Origin: Butyrivibrio sp.
GTDB taxonomy: Bacteria; Bacillota; Clostridia; Lachnospirales; Lachnospiraceae
Length of the DNA stretch: 64,000 nt
Direction of reading: 5' to 3'
Assembly (NCBI RefSeq): GCF_015056685.1
Contig: NZ_SVFW01000002.1
Coordinates: forward strand, 62,001-126,000
Position numbers and translations under genes: made by a program. Under the pieces are notes generated by a model, which saw only the letters and a list, made by a program, of their open reading frames with translations, was not told the origin of the DNA and searched no databases. Below are positions 24,728 through 34,011 of the stretch, piece by piece (position 1 is the first letter of the stretch; each line of letters begins with the position of its first letter).

Positions 24728-25534
24728 ATGGTAGAGCTTTTAGATAAAGATATAAAAACTGAAAATCGAAAGTCTTCAAAAGGTAATCAACTCAAATTTG
24801 AGAGAGATGGAGTGTGGTACAAGGCTGATAATATGGGTTATGAGGGATTGGCAGAATGTGTAATATCAGCTCTTTTAACAAAATCATCCCTTGAAAAAGA
24901 TGAGTATGTGAGCTATGACTTTGAGACAATAGGTTATAAGGGAAATACTTATAGAGGATGTAAAAGCATTGATTTCACCGATGGATGGAAATTAATTACT
25001 CTTGAAAGGCTTTTTGCGGATAATTTTGGAGAGTCGCTTAATAAGTTGATATATCGAACTCAGAGCCATGAAGACAGACTAAAACTGATAGTTAATCAGA
25101 CCGAGCGCATTACAGGGCTTACAGGTTTTGGGGCTTATATGAACAAATTGCTTACTATTGATGCGCTATTTCTTAATGAAGACAGACATACGCACAATAT
25201 AGCAGTTCTTATGAATGATAAGCATGAGTTTAGATTGTGTCCGGTATTTGATAATGGAGCAGGCCTTCTTTCAGATACAAAGATGGATTATCCTTTGGAG
25301 AGAGATGTTTTTTCACAGATAAATGATGTTAAACCCAAAACATTTTCAACATCTTTTGAGGAGCAACTTGAAATATCAGAAAAACTCTATGGACAGAATA
25401 TTTCATTTCATTTTTCGCAAGAAGAGGTGGAGGATATATGTTTTACAGAGAACAATTACACAGATAAGGAAAAAGAACGTGTTGTGGAAGTGATTCTGGA
25501 GATGAAAAGGCGATATAAATATCTGTTTAAGTGA
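24728..25534 (+). CDS. HipA/HipT-like serine-threonine kinase
   Basis: A 268-aa protein related to the HipA C-terminal kinase. The catalytic loop reads LNEDRHTHNIAVL (Asp as base, Asn as metal ligand) and the DFG-like motif is VFDNGAGLL. It is much shorter than HipA (about 440 aa) and lacks the HipA N-subdomain 1, as in HipT of tripartite systems. HipA and HipT phosphorylate aminoacyl-tRNA synthetases and halt growth. The type-2 ileS 1.2 kb upstream is a neighbour, but no target can be inferred. Confidence 0.75.
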   Translation: MVELLDKDIKTENRKSSKGNQLKFERDGVWYKADNMGYEGLAECVISALLTKSSLEKDEYVSYDFETIGYKGNTYRGCKSIDFTDGWKLITLERLFADNFGESLNKLIYRTQSHEDRLKLIVNQTERITGLTGFGAYMNKLLTIDALFLNEDRHTHNIAVLMNDKHEFRLCPVFDNGAGLLSDTKMDYPLERDVFSQINDVKPKTFSTSFEEQLEISEKLYGQNISFHFSQEEVEDICFTENNYTDKEKERVVEVILEMKRRYKYLFK

Positions 25535-25670
25535 TGGGAATAAAAAGGATAAAATACTTACCGTTTTTATAAATATGATAAAAAGCATTTCTAACTATTA
25601 CATTTTGATAATTCCTGGACTAGCCTAAATATAGAGATTATGTAATAAATAAGCGGTTCAGGAGATAATC

Positions 25671-26147
25671 ATGGCGGACACACCATTAACAAAACAGCTA
25701 AGAATGTTACGAAAACGTCATCATTATACACAGAAAAAGGTTTCAGATTATATTGGCACCACAAGAGCTAACTACTCACACTATGAAACAGGCATAACGA
25801 TTCCTTCAAATGATATATTGAACAAGCTTTCTATCCTTTATGAAGTTCCGTTGATGCATCTTATAAAACTGTCAGCAGTGTCAAAGAAAGAAGAGCTTGA
25901 AAAGTTAAAACAAGGAGGATTTGATGGGCTATTCATTGATAATCCAATGTCATCCTCGCTTGATCCGTTATATCTTGAGTTCATCAATAACTGTCCGGAG
26001 ATGAGTGACAGAGAATTGAAAGAGTGGATGGAACCTGAAGATTTGGAACTGATTTATTACTATCACCAATTATCGCCTCAGAATAAGAATATGGCAACAG
26101 AGATGGTAAGATTATTTGTTAAGAACGAACGCAATATAAAAAAATAG
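25671..26147 (+). CDS. XRE-family transcriptional regulator
   Basis: A 158-aa protein with an N-terminal XRE helix-turn-helix (KQLRMLRKRHHYTQKKVSDY, TTRANYSHYETG) at about 6-65 and a helical C-terminal region. It stands alone, with AGGAG 6 nt before ATG, after the hip-like pair. The target is unknown. It may belong to the same defence-like cluster. Confidence 0.8.
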   Translation: MADTPLTKQLRMLRKRHHYTQKKVSDYIGTTRANYSHYETGITIPSNDILNKLSILYEVPLMHLIKLSAVSKKEELEKLKQGGFDGLFIDNPMSSSLDPLYLEFINNCPEMSDRELKEWMEPEDLELIYYYHQLSPQNKNMATEMVRLFVKNERNIKK

Positions 26148-26198
26148 AAATTATACATGATGACGATAAGTGTTGTATCATTTATGAAAATAATGAGA

Positions 26199-26232
26199 AA
26201 AAGCGTAGCTAAAGAAGCTGCGCTTTATTTAG
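26199..26232 (+). terminator. Terminator after the XRE gene
   Basis: AAAGCG-T-AGC pairs with GCT-G-CGCTTT, then ATTTAG. Confidence 0.7.
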
Positions 26233-26735
26233 TTAGCGTAACACAGAAAAATAACAGGAAAGAGTAAGAAAATGCTATGAGTATGCGCTTTGTGGCATGC
26301 TTGAGAAAATTTTGATAAACGTTTGTTTGGTAAAAAATAAACAAAACATTGTGTAAGTTTTCTGGGTAATAAGAAGAAACCGATCAATCGAATTATTATA
26401 CCGATTAATAAAAAACTAAAAAACGATTAATATAAGGGGCGTGCGATTCAGAACGGATTATTTTTTCACAAATTACACATATAATTATGTTAGCGGCGTG
26501 AAACAATGGCAGATAAGCGATATTTCCTTTTGCTAGGAATTATCGATATTCTGTGAATGGCGACAATAAAATTTCAAACCAACAAACGAGTGTTGAAATT
26601 GAACAACAGAGTTATCACAAATCCGACATATTTTTTTGTATTGTATTGCTAATTGTACTGTTATGACAGCTGTGATAGAGTGTTCTCTGCGCCAAAAAGC
26701 GCAGGGAAACGTTAAAAAAGGCATATGTGGAAGTC
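26233..26735. other. Long AT-rich non-coding stretch before the flagellins
   Basis: No convincing gene in this region. It contains short repeats of CGATTAAT (near 26390-26430) and a GC hairpin CTCTGCGC/GCGCAGGG at about 26686-26708. The 63-codon frame on the minus strand has no ribosome site. Confidence 0.5.
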
Positions 26736-26807
26736 ATGGGAGTTCTTTCTTGGATGTTTGACCGTTCAAAACTTGCAACAGTCGCATCACCGCATAATGA
26801 AAAATAG
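26736..26807 (+). CDS. Possible 23-aa small protein
   Basis: The frame MGVLSWMFDRSKLATVASPH ends NEK, 11 bp before an intrinsic terminator. The ribosome site is weak (TGGAAG) and no promoter was identified. Listed as a low-confidence candidate. Confidence 0.25.
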   Translation: MGVLSWMFDRSKLATVASPHNEK

Positions 26808-26817
26808 TATTAATGGT

Positions 26818-26854
26818 AAAAGGACGGTCATTTTATAAAACCGTCTTTTTTTTA
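26818..26854 (+). terminator. Terminator upstream of the flagellin promoter
   Basis: GGACGGT (26822-26828) and ACCGTCT (26840-26846) followed by eight T. Something upstream must be transcribed toward it, either the small frame or an RNA. Confidence 0.75.
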
Positions 26855-26903
26855 AACATTTTTTTGAAACTGTATTTTAAATTCTATGATTTTAATAAAG
26901 ATG

Positions 26904-26930
26904 TAATTTTTTTTCAATAATAACCGATAT
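26904..26930 (+). promoter_or_regulatory. Sigma-28 (FliA/SigD)-like promoter of flagellin
   Basis: TAAT (26904-26907), 15 bp, ACCGATAT (26923-26930). The known SigD pattern is TAAA-N15-GCCGATAT, so two positions differ. It lies about 90 bp before the flagellin start. Confidence 0.6.
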
Positions 26931-26943
26931 CATTAATAGCCGT

Positions 26944-27015
26944 AAGGATGCGGCATTACATGCAAGGATGCTTGTGTTTAGGAAATCCCTAAATCAATAG
27001 GGATAGTAGAAGGAT
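26944..27015 (+). promoter_or_regulatory. Flagellin leader with three AAGGAT motifs (CsrA-like sites)
   Basis: AAGGAT occurs at 26944-26949 and 26964-26969, both between short complementary arms (CCG/CGG and GC/GC), and again at 27010-27015 as the ribosome site. The CsrA consensus has ARGGAUG in a hairpin loop, and CsrA blocks hag translation in Bacillus subtilis by the same double-site design. No csrA gene is in the window. Confidence 0.5.
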
Positions 27016-27022
27016 CTTTGCC

Positions 27023-28342
27023 ATGGTGATTCAGCACAATATAACTGCTATGAATTCTAATAGACAGCTTGGAATGACGACTTGGATGCAGGCCAAGTCG
27101 TCTGAAAAGCTGTCTTCTGGTTATAAGATCAATCGTGCTGCAGATGATGCAGCAGGTCTTGCTATTTCCGAAAAAATGAGAAGACAGGTAAGAGGGCTTA
27201 CTCAGGCATCAGCCAATGCTCAAGATGGCATTTCTCTTGTTCAGATAGCTGATGGTGCTATGGCTGAAGTGCATGACATGCTCCAAAGATGTAATGAGCT
27301 GGCAGTAAAAGCCGCAAATGACACATTGACAGGTCAGGACAGATCTTACATACAGGCGGAAATAGATAGAATAAAAGAGGAAGTGGATGCTATAAATGGC
27401 AAAACAACTTTCAATGAAATATATGTATTAAAAGGAAAAGTCACAGGCGGGATAGATCTTGGAGTGAGTATAGACAGTGATACTCAGATGCCTTCATGGG
27501 CGATTATTTCTGATGCTGACGGTGGCTACATGTCTGGTACATATAATGATGGAACAAATAATTACGTGGCATCAAAAGTTGATTTTAGTGCATTTGATGG
27601 TTCAGATGCAAAGAAAGAGGAATTGGCAGGAACTGGAGTTAATACCACTTGTTGTACTTGTTATAATCACTACAGCATTAAATTCAATAACGGTGATGGC
27701 GACAGCATGGAAACAAGTGGTCAGCATTATATATATAACGTTGATATTTCAGGATGCAGTAATGGTAATGACATAGTAGCAAAGATTGCAGCATTAAGTA
27801 CAGGGCACTTCACTGAATTTGAAGACGGTGGAAATGGAGTATTGATAATACATGATAACAGGCCTACGGCCACATCTGGAAATGGATATGGATTATTTGG
27901 CAATGGAGTGGCGCTGCAACAGACAAAGTACGATGATGCTGAAGGCGACATAATCTTACAGGTAGGTTCAGAGACATCTTCTGAAAATCAGATAACGCTG
28001 GAAATGCCATATATATGCGCTCAGACCTGCAAGATTGACTCTATTAGTGTACTTAGTCATGAACTGGCTAAAAGTGCGATAGAAAGTATAAAAAACGGGC
28101 TTGAATTTGTTAGTGAGCAGAGAAGCCGCATGGGAGCGTATCAAAACCGATTGGAGCATACAGTCCTTAATTTAGATAATGTTGTTGAAAATACACAAGC
28201 GGCCGAATCCAGAATAAGAGATACGGATATGGCTGCGGAGATGGTCAAATATTCAAATAACAATATATTACAGCAGGCGGGGCAGGCTATGCTTGCTCAG
28301 GCAAATCAGACAAACCAGGGAGTTTTATCACTCCTTCAGTAA
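27023..28342 (+). CDS. Flagellin with a cysteine-containing variable domain
   Basis: A 439-aa flagellin. The D0/D1 N terminus (MVIQHNITAMNSNRQL...KLSSGYKINRAADDAAGLAI) spans about 1-140 and the C-terminal D1/D0 about 340-439, ending NQTNQGVLSLLQ. The variable middle has a CCTC cluster at 210-213 and further cysteines, seven in total, which is rare for flagellins. It polymerises into the filament after secretion by the flagellar export apparatus. It is followed 30 bp later by a second flagellin. Confidence 0.95.
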   Translation: MVIQHNITAMNSNRQLGMTTWMQAKSSEKLSSGYKINRAADDAAGLAISEKMRRQVRGLTQASANAQDGISLVQIADGAMAEVHDMLQRCNELAVKAANDTLTGQDRSYIQAEIDRIKEEVDAINGKTTFNEIYVLKGKVTGGIDLGVSIDSDTQMPSWAIISDADGGYMSGTYNDGTNNYVASKVDFSAFDGSDAKKEELAGTGVNTTCCTCYNHYSIKFNNGDGDSMETSGQHYIYNVDISGCSNGNDIVAKIAALSTGHFTEFEDGGNGVLIIHDNRPTATSGNGYGLFGNGVALQQTKYDDAEGDIILQVGSETSSENQITLEMPYICAQTCKIDSISVLSHELAKSAIESIKNGLEFVSEQRSRMGAYQNRLEHTVLNLDNVVENTQAAESRIRDTDMAAEMVKYSNNNILQQAGQAMLAQANQTNQGVLSLLQ

Positions 28343-28372
28343 TATAGATACTTACAGATCTTTGAGGGAAGT

Positions 28373-30214
28373 ATGGTCGTACAACATAATATAAGTGGCA
28401 TGAATGCCAACAGACAACTGAATATTACGACTGGAATACAGGCTAAATCATCAGAAAAACTTTCGTCAGGATATAGAATAAATCGTGCTGCTGATGATGC
28501 TGCAGGTCTATCCATTTCTGAAAAGATGCGCCGTCAGGTAAGGGGGCTTACGCAGGCCTCAAAAAATGCTCAGGATGGAGTTTCTTTTGTTCAGATTGCC
28601 GATGGGGCACTTACAGAAGTTCATGACATGATTCAAAGAGGAAATGAACTTGCCGTAAAAGCTGCAAATGATACTCTTACTGCTGAAGACAGGTCATATA
28701 TCAATCAGGAAATTTCAAAGCTTAAAGAAGAAATTGATGCCATAGGTGGTAAGACGACTTTTAATGAGATCCCTATTTTCCCTAAAAACGGTTCTGCAAT
28801 TACTGAAGCCACTTCAGCCCAAAAGCAGCTTTTAAATAAGATTGCCAACGAAATGATTCCGACAGCAGTTTCTCAGATGATCACCGCACTTTCAGGGTCT
28901 CTGGGAGCAGCTCTTGGAACAATAACCTCAAATACAGATACTGCCGGTGCCATGGATTTACAGATAGCATATATAGATGGAGCCGGGGGAACATTAGCAT
29001 ACATGCAGGGAGCGCATTATCCATATAATGGAGCTGAGGACGTTTTTGCAGTTGAAACGCTTCTAATGAAAGTTGATTCTGCAGATTATACATCAGATTC
29101 TCTGGATGAAGAAACAAAACAGATGCTTGAATCAACAATAGCCCATGAGCTTATGCATGGACTTATGGATATAACTCTTCCTGAAGGAATGTGTAAAAGT
29201 GATACTGCTGACGATAACTATAATTTTCCCAAGTGGTTCGTAGAAGGCACGGCTCAGCTTATAGGCGGCGGATTCACGACAGGCTGGAATGATGCCCTTA
29301 TGTATATTGCAAAGAGCTCTTTAAGTGATGCAGAAAAATTGTCAAATGTCCAGTCATATCTTTCTCAGTATACAGTTGAAGAGAGAGTATATGGACATGG
29401 GTATCTTGCATGTGCATATCTGTGCCAGTTGGCAAGTGGGGCTCCAGATGTAAGCAAAAGCAGCTTGCTGACAGGTGCTAATAAGATATTTAGTGCACTT
29501 TTGTCAAATGAAGAAAGTTATTCTTCAGGTGGTAGTGCGGATTCATTTAAAACAGTAATTAAAAATACTATTGCTTCGTCGGGTCTTACGATGGATCAGG
29601 TCATTAGTAATATAAACAGCGGTGAGCAGGCAGCAGCACAATTTGTTCTTGATCTGACAAACGCCAGCAAAAGCTCATCATCTCTTAATGGTGCGGGATC
29701 AATTATAGCATCTGACCTTAATTCTTCAGACGTTCTAGGTACAACGGTGACAACTAAACAGCTGATGTATGTAAAAGAATCCAGTGCCAGCGCTATTACG
29801 GATGATACAGATGAAACAGTTCTTTATCTTCAGGTGGGTTCAGAAACATCTTCAGAGAATCAGATTGCACTTAAGAGATTTGCAATGAATGCACAGGCAA
29901 TAGGTGTAGCTACGGCCAACACACTTACCAGGGCTGATGCTCTTGAGGCAATTGGTTTCTTCAAGGGAGCGCTTATAAATGTGAGTACAATGCGCTCATA
30001 TTATGGTGCAATGCAAAACCGCCTTGAGCATACGATTAAGAATCTGGACAATGTGGTAGAAAACACTCAGGCTGCTGAGTCAAGAATCCGTGACACAGAT
30101 ATGGCGGAGGAGATGGTCAGATATTCAAACCAAAAGATTCTTGAGCAGGCGGGTCAGGCAATGCTGGCCCAGGCCAATCAGACAAATCAGGGAGTGTTAG
30201 CGTTATTACAATAA
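28373..30214 (+). CDS. Flagellinolysin: flagellin with an HExxH metallopeptidase insert
   Basis: A 613-aa flagellin. The conserved ends are intact (1-140 and about 490-613, ending NQTNQGVLALLQ). The variable domain contains a zinc peptidase motif AHELMHGLMD, with HELMH at 258-262, and a downstream third ligand Glu291 in PKWFVEGTAQ: a gluzincin pattern. Proteolytic flagellins of this design (flagellinolysins) have been described in Clostridium and other phyla and make filaments that are enzymes. A GAGGGA ribosome site precedes ATG. The peptidase substrate is unknown. It probably shares the transcript of the upstream flagellin. Confidence 0.92.
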   Translation: MVVQHNISGMNANRQLNITTGIQAKSSEKLSSGYRINRAADDAAGLSISEKMRRQVRGLTQASKNAQDGVSFVQIADGALTEVHDMIQRGNELAVKAANDTLTAEDRSYINQEISKLKEEIDAIGGKTTFNEIPIFPKNGSAITEATSAQKQLLNKIANEMIPTAVSQMITALSGSLGAALGTITSNTDTAGAMDLQIAYIDGAGGTLAYMQGAHYPYNGAEDVFAVETLLMKVDSADYTSDSLDEETKQMLESTIAHELMHGLMDITLPEGMCKSDTADDNYNFPKWFVEGTAQLIGGGFTTGWNDALMYIAKSSLSDAEKLSNVQSYLSQYTVEERVYGHGYLACAYLCQLASGAPDVSKSSLLTGANKIFSALLSNEESYSSGGSADSFKTVIKNTIASSGLTMDQVISNINSGEQAAAQFVLDLTNASKSSSSLNGAGSIIASDLNSSDVLGTTVTTKQLMYVKESSASAITDDTDETVLYLQVGSETSSENQIALKRFAMNAQAIGVATANTLTRADALEAIGFFKGALINVSTMRSYYGAMQNRLEHTIKNLDNVVENTQAAESRIRDTDMAEEMVRYSNQKILEQAGQAMLAQANQTNQGVLALLQ

Positions 30215-30230
30215 TAATAAAAACAAATGT

Positions 30231-30267
30231 GAAACCTCATGGACAGGGAAGTCCGGAGGCTTTTTTT
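30231..30267 (+). terminator. Flagellin operon terminator
   Basis: CCTC...GAGG with inner GGAC/GTCC, then seven T. Confidence 0.75.
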
Positions 30268-30386
30268 ATGTCTTTTTTGTTGGATTTTATGGAATTATAA
30301 ACGGATATGCGGTAAAATTATTTCGTATACCATATTTTTTTATGAAATAAAAATATGGATTGCAATCAGTTCTATGAGGAGGCAAC

Positions 30387-32858
30387 ATGAAGAAAAAACC
30401 ACTAAAGTTTGATAAGGACTTATTCAAAAGAAGTGTCCAGTACAACGTAAAGACTCTCTACAGAAAGACCATGGAAGAAGCTACTGAGCAAGAGCTTTAC
30501 CAGGCAGCAGCCTATGCCATAAAGGATGCAATTGTAGATCATTGGATGACCACACAGAAAAAAGCAGCTGAGCAGGATCCAAAGATTGTGTATTACATGT
30601 CCATGGAATTTCTTATGGGAAGAGCATTTGGAAATAACCTGATAAACCTTCAGGCATATAAGCCGGTAAAAGAGGCCCTTGATGAGCTCAATATTGATTT
30701 AAATCTAATTGAGGATCAGGAGCCGGATCCAGCCCTTGGAAATGGTGGACTTGGAAGACTTGCTGCATGTTTTTTGGATTCTCTTTCAACTCTTGGATAC
30801 GTGGCCTATGGTTGTGGAATCAGATATAAATACGGAATGTTCCGTCAGAAAATTCAGGATGGTTATCAGGTAGAAGTTCCGGATACATGGCTTGAGAACG
30901 GCAATCCATTTGAGCTTAGAAGAAATGAGTACGCCAAAGAAGTTAAGTTTGGCGGCTATGTAAATATGTATACAGACGAGCGTGGAAGAACCATGTTCAA
31001 GCAGGAAGGCTATCAGGTGGTAAGAGCTGTTCCTTATGATCTTCCGGTTGTTGGATATGGAAACGGAGTGGTCAATACCCTCAGAATATGGGATGCAGAG
31101 CCGGTTCAGTGCTTCCAGCTTGATTCTTTTGATAAGGGTGATTATCAGAAAGCTGTTGAGCAGGAGAATCTTGCGAGCCAGCTCTGTGAAGTTCTTTATC
31201 CAAATGATAATCATATTGCAGGAAAAGAGCTGAGACTTAAGCAGCAGTATTTCTTTATATCTGCTTCAGTACAGACTGCTCTTCAGAGATATCTTAAGCA
31301 TCATGAGGATATCAGAAAGTTCTATGAAAAGAATGTATTCCAGCTAAATGACACTCATCCAACTGTTGCAGTTGCTGAGCTTATGAGACTTCTCATGGAT
31401 GAATACTATCTTTCATGGGATGAGGCCTGGGATGTAACAACCAAGACCTGCTGCTACACCAACCATACGATCATGGCAGAAGCCCTTGAAAAGTGGCCTG
31501 TAGACCTGTTCCAGAGACTTCTTCCAAGAATTTATCAGATTGTTGATGAGATCAACAGAAGATTTGTTGATCAGATTATGCGTCAGTACTCAGGTTCAGC
31601 AGGAATCGATGTTCAGGCCAAGATCAGAAGCATGGCTATTCTCTATGACAATCAGGTTAAGATGGCACATCTTGCAATTGTGGGCGGACACTCAGTTAAC
31701 GGCGTTGCAAGGCTCCACACAGAGATCCTTGAAAAGAGAGAGCTTAAGGATTTCTATGAGATGATGCCTGAGAAGTTCAACAATAAGACAAACGGTATCA
31801 CTCAGAGAAGATTCCTTTTGCATGCAAATCCTCTTTTGGCTGACTGGGTAACAGAAAAGATCGGTGATGACTGGATCGTTGACCTGTCACAGATGGAGAA
31901 GCTCAAAGCCTTTGCTGACGACAAGAAAGCTCAGCAGGAGTTTATGGATATCAAGCTTCAGAATAAGAAGCGCCTTGCTAAATACATCCTGAAGCACAAC
32001 GGAATTGAAGTCGATCCTAAGTCAATCTTTGATGTTCAGGTAAAGAGACTTCACGAATACAAGAGACAGCTCCTTAATATCCTTCAGGTTATTCATAAGT
32101 ACAACGATATCAAGACACACCCTAATAAGGACTTTTATCCAAGGACTTATATCTTTGGCGCCAAGGCAGCAGCCGGTTATCTTACAGCAAAGCTTACTAT
32201 CAAGCTTATCAATTCAGTAGCGGATGTTGTAAATAATGATCCTGATATAGGAGGCAAGATCAAAGTTGTATTTATAGAGGACTACAGAGTTTCAAATGCA
32301 GAGCTTATATTTGCGGCAGCAGATGTATCAGAACAGATCTCTACCGCTTCAAAAGAGGCTTCCGGTACAGGTAATATGAAGATGATGCTTAACGGAGCAG
32401 TAACTCTTGGAACCCTTGACGGAGCAAATGTTGAGATTGTTAACGAAGTTGGTGAAGAGAACGCGTTTATCTTTGGTCTTACTTCACAGGAAGTTATGGA
32501 TTATGAGAGAAACGGCGGCTACAATCCAATGGATATCTACAACAGCAATCCTAATGTGAAAAAAGTTCTTGATATGCTGGTAGATGGAACCTTCTCTAAA
32601 GACAGAGAGCTCTTTAGACCGCTTTATAACTGTCTGTTAAATACAGTGAATTCAAACAGGGCAGATCAGTACTTTATCCTTAAGGATTTCGAGCCATACC
32701 TTGAGGCTCAGAAGAGAATATCTGATGCATATCAGGACAAGAAGCGTTGGGCAAAAATGGCACTTCTTAATACTGCAAGCTGTGGAAAATTCTCATCTGA
32801 CAGAACTATCCAGGAATATGTAGACGACGTATGGCATCTGGATAAGCTTGAAATGTAA
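30387..32858 (+). CDS. glgP: Glycogen/maltodextrin phosphorylase
   Basis: An 823-aa GT35 enzyme releasing glucose-1-phosphate from alpha-1,4-glucans. The N-terminal VYYMSMEFLMGRAFGNNLIN and EPDPALGNGGLGRLAACFLDS blocks are hallmark sequences. The PLP lysine is Lys665 in GTGNMKMMLNGA. The length is normal. It is a single-gene unit with AGGAGG before ATG and a terminator after it. Confidence 0.95.
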   Translation: MKKKPLKFDKDLFKRSVQYNVKTLYRKTMEEATEQELYQAAAYAIKDAIVDHWMTTQKKAAEQDPKIVYYMSMEFLMGRAFGNNLINLQAYKPVKEALDELNIDLNLIEDQEPDPALGNGGLGRLAACFLDSLSTLGYVAYGCGIRYKYGMFRQKIQDGYQVEVPDTWLENGNPFELRRNEYAKEVKFGGYVNMYTDERGRTMFKQEGYQVVRAVPYDLPVVGYGNGVVNTLRIWDAEPVQCFQLDSFDKGDYQKAVEQENLASQLCEVLYPNDNHIAGKELRLKQQYFFISASVQTALQRYLKHHEDIRKFYEKNVFQLNDTHPTVAVAELMRLLMDEYYLSWDEAWDVTTKTCCYTNHTIMAEALEKWPVDLFQRLLPRIYQIVDEINRRFVDQIMRQYSGSAGIDVQAKIRSMAILYDNQVKMAHLAIVGGHSVNGVARLHTEILEKRELKDFYEMMPEKFNNKTNGITQRRFLLHANPLLADWVTEKIGDDWIVDLSQMEKLKAFADDKKAQQEFMDIKLQNKKRLAKYILKHNGIEVDPKSIFDVQVKRLHEYKRQLLNILQVIHKYNDIKTHPNKDFYPRTYIFGAKAAAGYLTAKLTIKLINSVADVVNNDPDIGGKIKVVFIEDYRVSNAELIFAAADVSEQISTASKEASGTGNMKMMLNGAVTLGTLDGANVEIVNEVGEENAFIFGLTSQEVMDYERNGGYNPMDIYNSNPNVKKVLDMLVDGTFSKDRELFRPLYNCLLNTVNSNRADQYFILKDFEPYLEAQKRISDAYQDKKRWAKMALLNTASCGKFSSDRTIQEYVDDVWHLDKLEM

Positions 32859-32878
32859 AAATGTTATATTAAAAAATG

Positions 32879-32917
32879 CGGCAGTGTCCAAAAATATTCT
32901 TGGGCACTGCTTTTTTG
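32879..32917 (+). terminator. glgP terminator
   Basis: GCAGTGTCCA (32881-32890) pairs with TGGGCACTGC (32901-32910), followed by six T. Confidence 0.85.
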
Positions 32918-32988
32918 TGCTTTAAAACCCAATTCATAGTTGTTATAATGTTGCACAAAGAAATGAACTGTTATAGAAAGGGGTACCT

Positions 32989-33903
32989 ATGGAAAAGGCC
33001 TATAAACTGCTTTTCAACACTGAAGAATCAGATGATCTGTACGTCTATTGCTGCGGACTTTCTCAGACAGAGGCGCATCATAGCTTTGGCCCTGCACTCA
33101 AGCCCCATTTTATGATCCACTATATCATGAGTGGAAAGGGCAGTTTTACGATAGGAGGCAACACCTATCCACTAAAAGAGGGATATGGTTTTTTGATTGT
33201 TCCAGATGAGCTTGCTTATTACGTGGCAGACGAGGAAAATCCATGGACATATGTGTGGATTGGTTTTGGTGGGAAAAGGGCTGAAAAAATAGTTTCACAG
33301 CTTGGGCTTTCTTTGCAGCAGCCCGTATTTAAAAGCGATAAGTCAGAAACCATCTATAATCTGGTAAAAGACATGATGGAGCACAATACATTTAGTGTGG
33401 AGGATGACCTTAGAAGAAACGGACTGCTTTCAATGTTTTTGTCAGTAATTGCTTCTGGCCTTTCCGTTACACCTAAAAGTGATTCGGGAACAGACAATGA
33501 TTATGTGACCAGGGCACAGGCATTTGTGCGCAGTAATTACTGCAATCCCATCAAGGTCACTGATATTGCAGATTACGTCTGTATAAACAGAAGCTATCTA
33601 TATACTTTGTTCCAAAATAGTTTGGGAATCTCACCTCAACAGTATCTGGCCAGCTATCGCATTGCCAAGGCGACAGAGCTTCTGCAGCTTACAGCTCTAT
33701 CAGTGGAGGCTGTGGCCATATCCTGTGGATATTCGGATCCACTTGTCTTTTCCAAAGCCTTCAGACAGGAAAAGGGCGTTTCGCCATCAAAGTTCAGGAA
33801 GTCACTGCCAAAGAGCGATAACGCCATTAGCAGCAAGGAACATCTCAAGCAGGTGGAGCAGCTGATAGAGGCAAGACATATGGAATCCAATGACCCCAAT
33901 TAA
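32989..33903 (+). CDS. AraC-family transcriptional regulator
   Basis: A 304-aa protein. Residues about 20-110 are a cupin sensor (ALKPHFMIHYIMSGKG, VPDELAYYV). Residues 175-275 are two helix-turn-helix motifs of the AraC type (VTDIADYVCINRSYLYTLFQ; AVAISCGYSDPLVFSKAFRQ). Such regulators usually respond to a sugar and act on neighbouring glycosidase or transport genes. None is adjacent here, so the target is unknown. Start ATG follows AAAGGGG. Confidence 0.88.
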   Translation: MEKAYKLLFNTEESDDLYVYCCGLSQTEAHHSFGPALKPHFMIHYIMSGKGSFTIGGNTYPLKEGYGFLIVPDELAYYVADEENPWTYVWIGFGGKRAEKIVSQLGLSLQQPVFKSDKSETIYNLVKDMMEHNTFSVEDDLRRNGLLSMFLSVIASGLSVTPKSDSGTDNDYVTRAQAFVRSNYCNPIKVTDIADYVCINRSYLYTLFQNSLGISPQQYLASYRIAKATELLQLTALSVEAVAISCGYSDPLVFSKAFRQEKGVSPSKFRKSLPKSDNAISSKEHLKQVEQLIEARHMESNDPN

Positions 33904-34011
33904 TGCCAGATAGGGGCTGCTATTTTACCCTAAATAAAGTTGAATGTATGATGCAATTACTGTAAAATAAATTTGCATTTGCGATTCAGCAACACGCAGT
34001 GGAGGCTAGTT

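Noticed and set aside
26529..26724. 63-codon minus-strand frame in the flagellin upstream region
   Set aside because: No ribosome site or promoter, and the translation looks like a random frame through hairpin DNA.
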